Positions 1 through 6,377 are shown, counted from the stretch's first letter. The stretch is DNA of 6,377 bases from an uncultured Lachnospiraceae bacterium (GCA_910585065.1 CAJUCG010000205.1:1-6377); one strand, 5' to 3'. Made by a program: numbers and translations. Notes: a model not told the origin generated them from the sequence alone.

Positions 1-1
1 A

Positions 2-1843
2 AATTCCTGCGTAGCAGTGATGGAAGGTGGGAAACCGGTTGTTATTGCGAACACGGAAGGTTCAAGAACAACGCCGTCCGTTGTGGCTTTCACAAAGACG
101 GGTGAGAGAATTGTCGGCGATTCGGCAAAACGTCAGGCAGTGACAAATTCTGACAAAACAATTTCTTCAATTAAGAGACATATGGGCACGGATTTCCGTG
201 TGACCATCGACGACAAGAAATTCTCCCCTCAGGAAATTTCGGCGATGATTTTACAGAAATTAAAGGCGGATGCGGAAGGGTATCTCGGTGAGAAAGTTAC
301 AGAGGCGGTAATTACAGTGCCAGCATATTTCAATGATGCACAGAGGCAGGCAACTAAGGATGCGGGCAAAATTGCAGGTCTTGATGTAAAGCGTATTATC
401 AATGAGCCGACGGCAGCAGCACTCGCCTACGGTCTCGACAATGAGCGCGAGCAGAAGATTATGGTATATGATCTTGGCGGCGGCACATTTGATGTTTCCA
501 TTATTGAGATTGGCGACGGTGTAATTGAGGTTTTGGCAACCGCAGGCGATAATCGTTTGGGCGGCGATGATTTTGATGATAAACTTACCAGATATTTTAT
601 TGAAGAATTTAGAAAGGCGGAGGGTGTTGACCTCTCGACCGACAAGATGGCACTTCAGAGACTGAAGGAAGCCGCAGAGAAGGCGAAAAAGGAACTCTCT
701 TCCGCGACCACTACAAATGTAAACCTTCCGTTTATCACAGCGACATCCGAGGGACCAAAGCACTTTGATATGAATTTAACCAGAGCAAAATTCGATGAAC
801 TCACCCATGAGCTTGTGGAGCGCACGGCAGGACCAGTGCAGAACGCGCTGCGCGATGCAGGAATTTCCACCTCGGAGCTTGGCAAAGTGCTTTTAGTCGG
901 TGGTTCGACCAGAATTCCGGCTGTACAGGACAAAGTAAAACAGCTTACTGGGCATGAGCCATCAAAGACCTTAAACCCGGATGAGTGCGTGGCGATCGGT
1001 GCATCCGTTCAGGGCGGAAAGCTTGCTGGCGATGCGGGTGCGGGCGATATTCTTTTGCTTGATGTTACTCCTCTCTCCCTCTCTATTGAGACGATGGGCG
1101 GCGTGGCAACTCGCTTAATTGAGCGCAATACCACGATCCCAACCAGAAAGAGCCAGGTATTCTCAACTGCTGCGGACAATCAGGAAGCAGTGGATATCAA
1201 TGTTGTACAGGGCGAGCGTCAGTTTGCGCGCGACAACAAGAGCCTTGGACAATTCCGCTTAGACGGGATTCCGCCGGCAAGACGCGGTGTGCCGCAGATT
1301 GAGGTTACATTTGATATTGATGCAAATGGTATCGTTAATGTATCGGCAAAGGATCTTGGCACGGGCAGGGAGCAGCATATCACGATCACCGCAGGTTCGA
1401 ATCTCTCGGATGCGGATATTGAGAAAGCGGTAAAAGAAGCGGCAGAGTACGAAGCGCAGGATAAGAAGCGCAAGGAAGCCGTTGAAGTGCGCAACGATGC
1501 GGACTCGATGGTATTCCAGACAGAAAAAGCACTCTCCGAGGTTGGCGACAAGCTTTCCGATTCTGATAAGTCGGAAGTACAGGCAAACCTAACACATCTA
1601 AAGGAGCTGATTGAAAAGACGAATCCGGAGGTGATGTCCGAGGGTGAAGTTGAGGATATCAGAGCGGCAAAGGAGAAGTTAATGACTTCTGCACAGGCAC
1701 TTTTCCAGAAGATGTATGAGCAGACACAAGGTGCGGCGGGCACTGCGGGCGCGGGTTCGGATATGGGCGGTGCAGGCTTTAACGGCGCGCAGAATGCAGG
1801 ACCATCTGACGATGTTGTGGACGGGGATTACCGCGAAGTTTAA
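2..1843 (+). CDS. dnaK: Molecular chaperone DnaK (Hsp70), 5'-truncated by window edge
   Basis: ATP-dependent cytosolic Hsp70 chaperone that binds exposed hydrophobic segments and works with DnaJ and GrpE. The reading frame is open from base 2, reading N-S-C-V-A-V-M-E-G-G, which matches DnaK just after its first phosphate-binding motif (IDLGTT). About 12 codons are therefore missing at the left edge; the GTG at 17 and ATG at 20 are internal codons, not starts. Visible landmarks are the second Hsp70 signature VYDLGGGTFDVS (nt 464-499), the third signature around VGGSTRIP (about nt 887-937), the interdomain linker LLLDVTPLSL (from nt 1052), the substrate-binding beta domain, a charged helical lid, a Gly/Ala/Met-rich tail and a terminal acidic DDVVDGDYREV. 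After the RHMGTDF segment it lacks the insert typical of Gram-negative DnaKs, supporting a monoderm host. It has 613 codons in the window, so about 625 in full, normal for the family. dnaJ follows after 161 bases. Confidence 0.98.
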   Translation, partial: NSCVAVMEGGKPVVIANTEGSRTTPSVVAFTKTGERIVGDSAKRQAVTNSDKTISSIKRHMGTDFRVTIDDKKFSPQEISAMILQKLKADAEGYLGEKVTEAVITVPAYFNDAQRQATKDAGKIAGLDVKRIINEPTAAALAYGLDNEREQKIMVYDLGGGTFDVSIIEIGDGVIEVLATAGDNRLGGDDFDDKLTRYFIEEFRKAEGVDLSTDKMALQRLKEAAEKAKKELSSATTTNVNLPFITATSEGPKHFDMNLTRAKFDELTHELVERTAGPVQNALRDAGISTSELGKVLLVGGSTRIPAVQDKVKQLTGHEPSKTLNPDECVAIGASVQGGKLAGDAGAGDILLLDVTPLSLSIETMGGVATRLIERNTTIPTRKSQVFSTAADNQEAVDINVVQGERQFARDNKSLGQFRLDGIPPARRGVPQIEVTFDIDANGIVNVSAKDLGTGREQHITITAGSNLSDADIEKAVKEAAEYEAQDKKRKEAVEVRNDADSMVFQTEKALSEVGDKLSDSDKSEVQANLTHLKELIEKTNPEVMSEGEVEDIRAAKEKLMTSAQALFQKMYEQTQGAAGTAGAGSDMGGAGFNGAQNAGPSDDVVDGDYREV

Positions 1844-1857
1844 TTGAGATAACTATC

Positions 1858-1892
1858 ACCCGGATGTGGGAGAAATTTCGCATCCGGGTTTT
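1858..1892 (+). terminator. Hairpin with short T-tract after dnaK (weak or partial terminator)
   Basis: Fifteen bases after the dnaK stop, ACCCGGATG (1858-1866) pairs perfectly with CATCCGGGT (1881-1889). This gives a 9-bp GC-rich stem with a 14-base loop, followed by only four T residues (1889-1892). The stem is convincing, but the short T-tract suggests partial termination, or a 3'-end stabiliser that lowers dnaJ expression relative to dnaK. This is inference from structure only. Confidence 0.6.
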
Positions 1893-1923
1893 CATGATAT
1901 TATCCGGACAGCATTAAAAACTG

Positions 1924-1999
1924 CTGTGGGGACGGGCAGAGACTTGTTTCCCAGGTTATGGTGCTGGAAAGAAATATGCAAAGCTAAAAATAAGGAGGG
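1924..1999 (+). promoter_or_regulatory. dnaJ leader: hairpin plus repeated motif, copy 1, with RBS
   Basis: A bulged hairpin pairs 1924-1933 (containing TGGGGAC at 1927-1933) with 1946-1954. Five bases later comes GGTGCTGG (1960-1967), 16 variable bases, and CTAAAAATAAG (1984-1994), which runs into the Shine-Dalgarno sequence AAGGAGGG (1992-1999) five bases before the dnaJ ATG. The same motif lies before the gene at 4302 at an identical distance from its start codon. Its role is unknown: it could be a conserved 5' leader, a promoter or a dispersed repeat. The ribosome-binding site is a confident call; the regulatory reading is not. Confidence 0.55.
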
Positions 2000-2004
2000 A
2001 AGAT

Positions 2005-3144
2005 ATGGCAGAGAGTAAGCGGGATTATTACGAGGTACTCGGTGTAAGTAAAGGTGCGTCGGATGATGAAATTAAAAAAGCATATCGGCAGTTGGCAAAA
2101 AAGTATCACCCGGATATGAATCCGGGAGATAAGGAGGCTGAAGCCAAGTTTAAGGAGGCATCGGAGGCATATGCCATCTTAAGCGATCCAGACAAAAAAC
2201 GCCAGTACGATCAGTTTGGCCACGCTGCCTTTGAGCAGGGCGGCGGTGCGGGCGGTTTTGATTTTGATATGGGCGGTATGGGAGATATTTTTGGAGATAT
2301 CTTTGGCGATCTGTTTGGAGGAGGAAGAAGTCGTCAGCGTTCGGGCAACGGACCAATGAAGGGTGCGAATCTGCGCACTGGCATCCGCATTACCTTTGAG
2401 GAGGCGGTATTTGGCACAGAGAAGGAACTGGAACTCAACCTGAAAGATCCTTGCGAGAAATGTCACGGCACGGGGGCGAAACCGGGGACATCAGCGGAAA
2501 CTTGTAAGAAATGTAACGGCACTGGTCAGATAACTGTAACCCAGCAGTCCCTGTTCGGAATGGTGCGTCAGGTGCGCCCTTGTACGGAATGTAATGGTTC
2601 TGGCAAAGTGATCCGCGACAAATGTCCGGATTGCTATGGAAGTGGATACATTACAAAAAAGAAAAAAATACAAGTTTCTATTCCTGCGGGAATTGATGAC
2701 GGGCAGAGCATCCGTATCCGCGATAAAGGTGAGCCGGGAGTCAATGGCGGCGAGAGAGGCGATCTCTTGGTAGAGGTAACTGTAAGCCAGCACCCGATCT
2801 TTCAGCGGGAGGGCTTTGATATTTATTCTTCTGCTCCGCTCCCGTTCACAACGGCGGCACTCGGTGGTGATGTGCGCATCTCAACAGTGGATGGCGATGT
2901 TCTTTACGAAGTAAAACCTGGCACACAGACGGATACGAAAGTGCGTCTGCGCGGCAAGGGTGTGCCGACTCTGCGCAACAAGCAGGTGCGCGGCGATCAC
3001 TATGTCAATTTGATTGTACAGGTGCCGCAAAAACTGACCAATGAGCAGAAAGAGCTGATTAAGAAGCTTGATGAGTCCTTTAAGGGCAAGACCGACGGTG
3101 AGGATGCGCCAAAGGAAAAGAGAAAATCCTTCTTTAAAAAATAG
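2005..3144 (+). CDS. dnaJ: Chaperone protein DnaJ (Hsp40, type I)
   Basis: Co-chaperone that delivers unfolded clients to DnaK and stimulates its ATPase in the cytosol. The 379-residue protein has the full type I layout. The J domain is at 1-72, with HPD at 35-37 between its helices. A Gly/Phe-rich linker spans about 77-120. The zinc domain has four CxxCxGxG repeats, at 150-157 (CEKCHGTG), 167-174 (CKKCNGTG), 193-200 (CTECNGSG) and 207-214 (CPDCYGSG). The C-terminal substrate-binding beta domains contain QHPIF (262-266), and the tail is Lys-rich. All eight zinc ligands and the HPD triad are intact. The start is set by AAGGAGGG five bases upstream and by the family N-terminus (KRDYYEVLGV). It follows dnaK after a hairpin and a repeated leader, so it may be transcribed by readthrough, from its own promoter, or both. 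Its stop codon overlaps the prmA ribosome-binding site. Confidence 0.98.
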   Translation: MAESKRDYYEVLGVSKGASDDEIKKAYRQLAKKYHPDMNPGDKEAEAKFKEASEAYAILSDPDKKRQYDQFGHAAFEQGGGAGGFDFDMGGMGDIFGDIFGDLFGGGRSRQRSGNGPMKGANLRTGIRITFEEAVFGTEKELELNLKDPCEKCHGTGAKPGTSAETCKKCNGTGQITVTQQSLFGMVRQVRPCTECNGSGKVIRDKCPDCYGSGYITKKKKIQVSIPAGIDDGQSIRIRDKGEPGVNGGERGDLLVEVTVSQHPIFQREGFDIYSSAPLPFTTAALGGDVRISTVDGDVLYEVKPGTQTDTKVRLRGKGVPTLRNKQVRGDHYVNLIVQVPQKLTNEQKELIKKLDESFKGKTDGEDAPKEKRKSFFKK

Positions 3145-3148
3145 GAGG
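3143..3148 (+). promoter_or_regulatory. prmA Shine-Dalgarno overlapping the dnaJ stop codon
   Basis: AGGAGG at 3143-3148 shares its first two bases with the dnaJ TAG stop (3142-3144). The gap to the prmA ATG at 3162 is 13 bases, longer than the usual 5-9. An in-frame TAA at 3159-3161 excludes any earlier prmA start, so the ATG at 3162 stands. The overlap suggests translational coupling of prmA to dnaJ. Confidence 0.7.
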
Positions 3149-3161
3149 CGGGAAACGTAAA

Positions 3162-4154
3162 ATGAAGTGGAAAAAGCTTACCGTTGAAACAACAACGCAG
3201 GCGGTAGATTTTATTAGCGGGATGCTTGCGGAACTTGGAATTGAGGGAATTGAAATTGAGGACAATGTGCCGCTTTCCGAGGAGGATAGAAAGAAAATGT
3301 TTATTGATATTCTCCCGGAATTGCCGGAAGATGACGGCACAGCGTATATCAACTGCTATCTGGAACTTGATTGGGATCTGGAAGATATTACCGCGCGCAT
3401 TCAGGCGGGGCTTGAGGAGATCCGCGCGTTTGCCAATGTGGGGACGGGGCGGATTTCCTTTGGTGAGACCGAGGATAAAGATTGGATGAACAACTGGAAG
3501 GAATTTTTCAAGCCGTTCCGCGTGGATGACTCCATTGTAATAAAACCGACATGGGAAAAACTGGAAGAATCGAAACCTGGTGATCTGATTGTAGAGATCG
3601 ATCCTGGCACTGCATTTGGCACCGGCGCGCATGAAACCACAAAACTCTGTATTGGAAACTTGAAAAAATACCTAAAACAGGGGGACGCACTTCTTGATCT
3701 GGGCTGTGGTAGCGGGATACTTTCTATTATCGGTATGAAACTTGGTGCGGACTGTGCTATTGGCACCGATATCGACGGAAACGCTGTGGAAACCGCAAAG
3801 GAAAATGCTGCTGTCAACCAATTGCCTTTGCACTCCTCAAAAGTGGATGTGGAGCGTATTTCCGGCACGGTGGAATTTTTAACTGGAGATGTGATCGGGG
3901 ATGAGGCATTTGCTCGTCGGGTAGGAGAGGATTGCTATAATGTGGTTGTGGCAAATATCCTTGCAGATATTATTATCCCGCTCTCTGCCACGGTAAAAAG
4001 GCATATGGTTCCCGGCGGGTATTTTATCAGTTCGGGGATTATTGAGACGAAAGCGGAGGAAGTAAAAGAAGCATTGTTAGCAAATGGCTTTGTGATCGTG
4101 GAGGAAAGCTGGATGAAAGATTGGGTATCCTTTGTTGCCCGCAAAAAATTTTAA
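3162..4154 (+). CDS. prmA: Ribosomal protein L11 methyltransferase PrmA
   Basis: SAM-dependent enzyme that methylates ribosomal protein L11 (N-terminal amine and lysines in characterised members) in the cytosol. The 330-residue protein starts with the small L11-recognition domain (about 1-95), followed by the family linker EDKDWMNNWKEFFKPF (104-119). The Rossmann methyltransferase domain has the PrmA block DPGTAFGTGAHETT (147-160), the SAM-binding motif I DLGCGSG (179-185), the acidic strand end GTDID (201-205) and ANILAD (264-269), which corresponds to the motif IV catalytic loop. Relative to shorter PrmA proteins, extra residues around 224-255 separate the acidic strand from motif IV. It lies 17 bases after dnaJ with its Shine-Dalgarno inside the dnaJ stop, so the two are almost certainly cotranscribed. 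The dnaJ-prmA pairing is common in Firmicutes. The usual next gene, rsmE, is not found here. Confidence 0.96.
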   Translation: MKWKKLTVETTTQAVDFISGMLAELGIEGIEIEDNVPLSEEDRKKMFIDILPELPEDDGTAYINCYLELDWDLEDITARIQAGLEEIRAFANVGTGRISFGETEDKDWMNNWKEFFKPFRVDDSIVIKPTWEKLEESKPGDLIVEIDPGTAFGTGAHETTKLCIGNLKKYLKQGDALLDLGCGSGILSIIGMKLGADCAIGTDIDGNAVETAKENAAVNQLPLHSSKVDVERISGTVEFLTGDVIGDEAFARRVGEDCYNVVVANILADIIIPLSATVKRHMVPGGYFISSGIIETKAEEVKEALLANGFVIVEESWMKDWVSFVARKKF

Positions 4155-4167
4155 GAGTGAAATTTCT

Positions 4168-4194
4168 AAGAGCGAAGCGAACCAAGTGCGGAGC
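4168..4194 (+). repeat. Short imperfect direct repeat in the prmA-flavodiiron gap
   Basis: AAGAGCGAAGC (4168-4178) and AAGTGCGGAGC (4184-4194) match at 9 of 11 bases with a 16-base period. They lie between the outer and middle arms of the hairpin system in this gap. No function is assigned; they may be part of a larger dispersed intergenic repeat or a protein-binding site. Confidence 0.4.
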
Positions 4195-4206
4195 CTTGAC
4201 AGCACC

Positions 4207-4256
4207 TGTTAGAATTTCTGGGGACAAAGGGAACAGGAATTCTAACATGGATTTTT
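4207..4256 (+). terminator. 14-bp hairpin followed by T-tract, downstream of prmA
   Basis: Bases 4207-4220 (TGTTAGAATTTCTG) pair with 4234-4247 (CAGGAATTCTAACA) over 14 positions, with one G-T wobble and a 13-base loop. Five T residues at 4252-4256 follow after a four-base gap. This is compatible with an intrinsic terminator closing the dnaK-dnaJ-prmA unit, though the T-tract is offset from the stem. The middle arm can pair instead with an upstream arm at 4159-4169, so the hairpin could be conditional. It is also the upstream half of the repeated leader element described at 4257. Confidence 0.5.
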
Positions 4257-4297
4257 GGTGCTGGCAGGACGAATGCGGAACTAAAAATAAGAGGTGA
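4257..4297 (+). promoter_or_regulatory. Flavodiiron gene leader: repeated motif, copy 2, with RBS
   Basis: GGTGCTGG (4257-4264), 16 variable bases, then CTAAAAATAAG (4281-4291), leading into the Shine-Dalgarno GAGGTGA (4291-4297) four bases before the ATG at 4302. It aligns without gaps to 1960-1994 upstream of dnaJ: 27 of 35 bases are identical, and in both copies the motif begins exactly 45 bases before the start codon. The 14-bp hairpin at 4207-4247, with TGGGGAC at 4219-4225, precedes it as a weaker hairpin precedes copy 1. Function is unknown. Confidence 0.55.
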
Positions 4298-4301
4298 CAA
4301 A

Positions 4302-5474
4302 ATGGAAAAAATTACAGAAAATATCTATTATGCCGGGGTACAGGCGGACGGCGGATTTTTATTTGAAAACCAGTATGAGGTGCCGAATGGCGTTACATAT
4401 AATTCTTATGTTATCTTGGATGAGAAAATTGCGGTGCTTGACACGGCGGACAGTCGGGTTACAGAGCAGTGGCTTTCCAATATAAAGGAGATACTTTCAG
4501 GGAAAATGCCGGATTATCTGGTGGTATCCCATATGGAGCCAGATCATGCAGCAAATATTGGAAATTTATTGAAGGAATTTCCAAATATAACTATTGTGGC
4601 AAACCAGAAAACATTGGATATTCTCTCCTGTTATTTTGACATCGATTTATCTGTGCAAAGCCAGATAGTCAAGGAGGGGGATACGCTTTCTCTCGGTGCG
4701 CACACTCTCAAATTTTTTATGGCACCGATGGTACACTGGCCGGAAGTTATGGTCAGCTATGAACAGAAAGAAAAAATTCTTTTCTCAGCGGATGCATTCG
4801 GCAATTTTGGGAAAATAGATCAATGTTTTCTCGCTCCGGGACAGGAGGATGCATGGCAGGAAGATGCGGCGCGCTATTTCTTAAATATTGTAGGAAAATA
4901 CGGAAAGCCCGTACAACAGCTTTTAAAAAAGGCACAGGGGCTTGATATTCAGATGATCTGCCCGCTGCACGGACCAATTTTAAAGGAAAATCTCGCATAT
5001 TTCCTGGGAAAATACGATGCCTGGAGCAGCTATCGTGCAGACAAAGAAGGTGTTTTAGTACTTTCCGCATCCATCTACGGCAATACAGATGCAGCGGCAG
5101 CTTACCTTGCGCAGTGCATCCGCGAAAATGGAGTTTCAGCAAAACATATGACCCTTGCAGGAGCAGACTTATCTTATGCAGTGGCAGAGGCATTCCGCTA
5201 TCAAACCGTAGTCTTTGCCTGCGCAACCTACGATGGCGGACTGTTCCCATGCATGGAAAATCTTTTATACCGCTTATCTTCTAAGAATTTCCAGAACAAA
5301 AAGGTTGCTCTGGTGGAAAATGGTTCGTGGGCATCGGTGGCAGCGGGGAAAATAAAGACAGAACTTGAAAAACTTGTCGGGATGGAATTTGTTGGACAAG
5401 TGACAATGAAAGGTGCGTTAAAAGAAGCCGACAAAGAAAAACTGAGAGAACTGGCAAAGGTAATCGCGGCATGA
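4302..5474 (+). CDS. fprA: Class A flavodiiron protein (FprA-type O2/NO reductase)
   Basis: Cytosolic flavodiiron protein that reduces O2 to water and/or NO to N2O, protecting anaerobes from oxidative or nitrosative stress. The 390-residue protein has the two-domain class A layout. The metallo-beta-lactamase-like domain (about 1-245) keeps all the expected diiron ligands: H77-x-E79-x-D81-H82 (SHMEPDHAAN), H145 (VHWPE), D164 (SADAFG) and H223 (PLHGP), with family-like spacing. The flavodoxin-like domain (about 250-390) begins with an FMN phosphate-binding loop, SASIYGNT (255-262). There is no C-terminal rubredoxin or flavin reductase domain, so electrons must come from separate partners, and none is encoded in this window. 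Which substrate it prefers cannot be read from sequence alone. The start is fixed by GAGGTGA four bases upstream and by the family N-terminus. It sits downstream of the hairpin and repeated leader and is probably a separate transcription unit from prmA. Confidence 0.93.
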   Translation: MEKITENIYYAGVQADGGFLFENQYEVPNGVTYNSYVILDEKIAVLDTADSRVTEQWLSNIKEILSGKMPDYLVVSHMEPDHAANIGNLLKEFPNITIVANQKTLDILSCYFDIDLSVQSQIVKEGDTLSLGAHTLKFFMAPMVHWPEVMVSYEQKEKILFSADAFGNFGKIDQCFLAPGQEDAWQEDAARYFLNIVGKYGKPVQQLLKKAQGLDIQMICPLHGPILKENLAYFLGKYDAWSSYRADKEGVLVLSASIYGNTDAAAAYLAQCIRENGVSAKHMTLAGADLSYAVAEAFRYQTVVFACATYDGGLFPCMENLLYRLSSKNFQNKKVALVENGSWASVAAGKIKTELEKLVGMEFVGQVTMKGALKEADKEKLRELAKVIAA

Positions 5475-5569
5475 CTGGTAGTGTGAGGGAGGCGTAAAGC
5501 GGACAGATAAGGCACTAGAAAAAGATTTTGCCTGATTGCGGGTGAGCGCGGAAAGGAAAATAGAGAAAG

Positions 5570-6377
5570 ATGAAGGAACGACCGATCTTAAGAAATAAAC
5601 TTTTTTTATATTTCACAGAATTCTTTGCAGGGATGAGTGTGATGGCAGTGGAGCTGGGGGCGAGCAGATTGTTGGCACCCTATTTTTCCTCTTCACAGAT
5701 TGTCTGGACAATTGTAATTGGCACGATTATGATTGCGATGGCACTTGGCAATCTCTACGGCGGAAAGAGTGCCGACAAAGCCCCAAATCCTGATAAGCTT
5801 TATGCAAGGGTTCTGATTGCCGCTGCCTGGATCGCATTGATCCCCATGCTTGGAAAATACATTATCCTCGGAATATCCGCGCTGATGATTTTTACGGTAA
5901 ACAGCAATTTCCTTGTCTGGGCAGCATTTGCTGCCTGTATGGTCATTTTTGTATTTCCGCTCTTTTTACTCGGCACAGTCACTCCCTCGCTGGCAAAATA
6001 TACGGTGGATAAACTGGAAGATTCTGGGAAAGTGGTCGGCACTCTTGGCGCGGCGAATACAATCGGCAGCATTATCGGCACTTTTATGCCAACCTTTGTC
6101 ACCATCCCGACCGTGGGGACTTCCATGACCTTCCTGATTTTTTCCGGGATTTTGATCTTCCTTGCACTCACTTATTTTATTAGCTGTAAAGCGGGGCGGG
6201 TGCGCTGTATTGTAGCTGTACTTTTATTTGTGATTGCCTGCATCTTTGGTTCTGCAAATAGTTTTGCATTTTGGGAGAAGGGCTTGACCTACGAGGGGGA
6301 ATCGATTTACAATTATCTCCAGGTAAAGGAAAATGATCGCAGGGTAATTCTCTCAACCAATGTACTTTTTGGTGTGC
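5570..6377 (+). CDS. Membrane-fused spermidine synthase-like protein, 3'-truncated by window edge
   Basis: The first 269 codons are visible and the frame is open at the right edge. An in-frame TAG at 5561-5563 makes the ATG at 5570 the earliest start. Its ribosome-binding site is weak (AAAGGA at 5552-5557, 12 bases away). The N-terminus FTEFFAGMSVMAVELGASRL is characteristic of proteins annotated as fused MFS/spermidine synthase. About seven hydrophobic stretches follow (near residues 10-35, 43-64, 78-108, 114-136, 155-180, 184-204 and 211-228), indicating a polytopic inner-membrane domain. From about 240, YEGESIYNYLQV resembles the N-terminal beta segment of spermidine synthases. The SAM/putrescine-binding core lies beyond the window, so whether it is catalytically intact cannot be judged. 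The role of such fusions is poorly established: polyamine synthesis coupled to the membrane is inference. It lies 95 bases after the flavodiiron gene with no strong terminator between them, so cotranscription is possible. Confidence 0.85.
   Translation, partial: MKERPILRNKLFLYFTEFFAGMSVMAVELGASRLLAPYFSSSQIVWTIVIGTIMIAMALGNLYGGKSADKAPNPDKLYARVLIAAAWIALIPMLGKYIILGISALMIFTVNSNFLVWAAFAACMVIFVFPLFLLGTVTPSLAKYTVDKLEDSGKVVGTLGAANTIGSIIGTFMPTFVTIPTVGTSMTFLIFSGILIFLALTYFISCKAGRVRCIVAVLLFVIACIFGSANSFAFWEKGLTYEGESIYNYLQVKENDRRVILSTNVLFGV

Noticed and set aside
17..22. GTG at 17 or ATG at 20 as the dnaK start
   Set aside because: The frame is open back to base 2 with conserved DnaK residues NSCVA before these codons, so the true start lies outside the window.
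1219..1743. Long minus-strand open frame opposite dnaK
   Set aside because: It is a mirror of the dnaK coding frame with no family resemblance. The same applies to the minus-strand frames opposite dnaJ, prmA, the flavodiiron gene and the synthase gene.
1844..2004. CIRCE operator (TTAGCACTC-N9-GAGTGCTAA) for HrcA control of dnaJ
   Set aside because: No such inverted repeat is present in this gap or elsewhere in the window; it would be expected upstream of the cluster.
3226..3489. 87-residue plus-strand frame within prmA
   Set aside because: It is out of frame with the fully conserved PrmA sequence and has Arg-rich, shadow-type composition.
4196..4224. TTGACA at 4196-4201 as a -35 box of a promoter for the flavodiiron gene
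   Set aside because: The bases 16-18 positions downstream are TGGGGA-like, not a -10 hexamer, and the transcript would begin inside the 14-bp hairpin.
5510..5533. AGGCA/TGCCT hairpin after the flavodiiron gene as a terminator
   Set aside because: The stem is only 5 bp with a 14-base loop and no T-tract follows it.
5913..6128. 71-residue plus-strand frame within the spermidine synthase-like gene
   Set aside because: It overlaps an intact, recognisable membrane-protein frame and has no own ribosome-binding site or recognisable sequence.

Overview
The window reads as a chromosomal housekeeping segment of a Firmicute, most likely a clostridial gut-type bacterium close to Lachnospiraceae. Three things point there. 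The DnaK lacks the roughly 23-residue insert that Gram-negative DnaKs carry in the nucleotide-binding domain. The gene order dnaK-dnaJ-prmA is typical of Firmicutes. A flavodiiron protein is also present, as expected for an anaerobe. The family-level placement is inference. All genes are on the plus strand, and no stretch longer than 300 bases lacks a gene.

Layout: positions 2-1843 hold dnaK, missing only about its first dozen codons at the left edge. A hairpin with a short T-tract follows, then a leader and dnaJ (2005-3144). The ribosome-binding site of prmA (3162-4154) starts inside the dnaJ stop codon. A 147-base gap then holds a 14-bp hairpin and a second copy of the leader motif seen upstream of dnaJ. 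Next is an A-type flavodiiron protein gene (4302-5474). After a 95-base gap comes the 5' part of a membrane-anchored spermidine-synthase-like gene, which starts at 5570 and runs off the right edge.

How the genes work together: DnaK and DnaJ are the Hsp70/Hsp40 folding pair, and PrmA methylates ribosomal protein L11. In many Firmicutes rsmE follows prmA; here the next gene is the flavodiiron protein, which reduces O2 and/or NO. No CIRCE operator is visible, so if HrcA controls this cluster the operator lies upstream of the window.

The least ordinary signal is non-coding. The bases just upstream of dnaJ and of the flavodiiron gene share a gapless motif (27 of 35 bases identical), in exactly the same register to both start codons. 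Each copy is preceded by a hairpin containing TGGGGAC. The copy at the flavodiiron gene has two mutually exclusive pairings, which resembles a switch or a dispersed repeat. No complete novel multi-gene system is visible.
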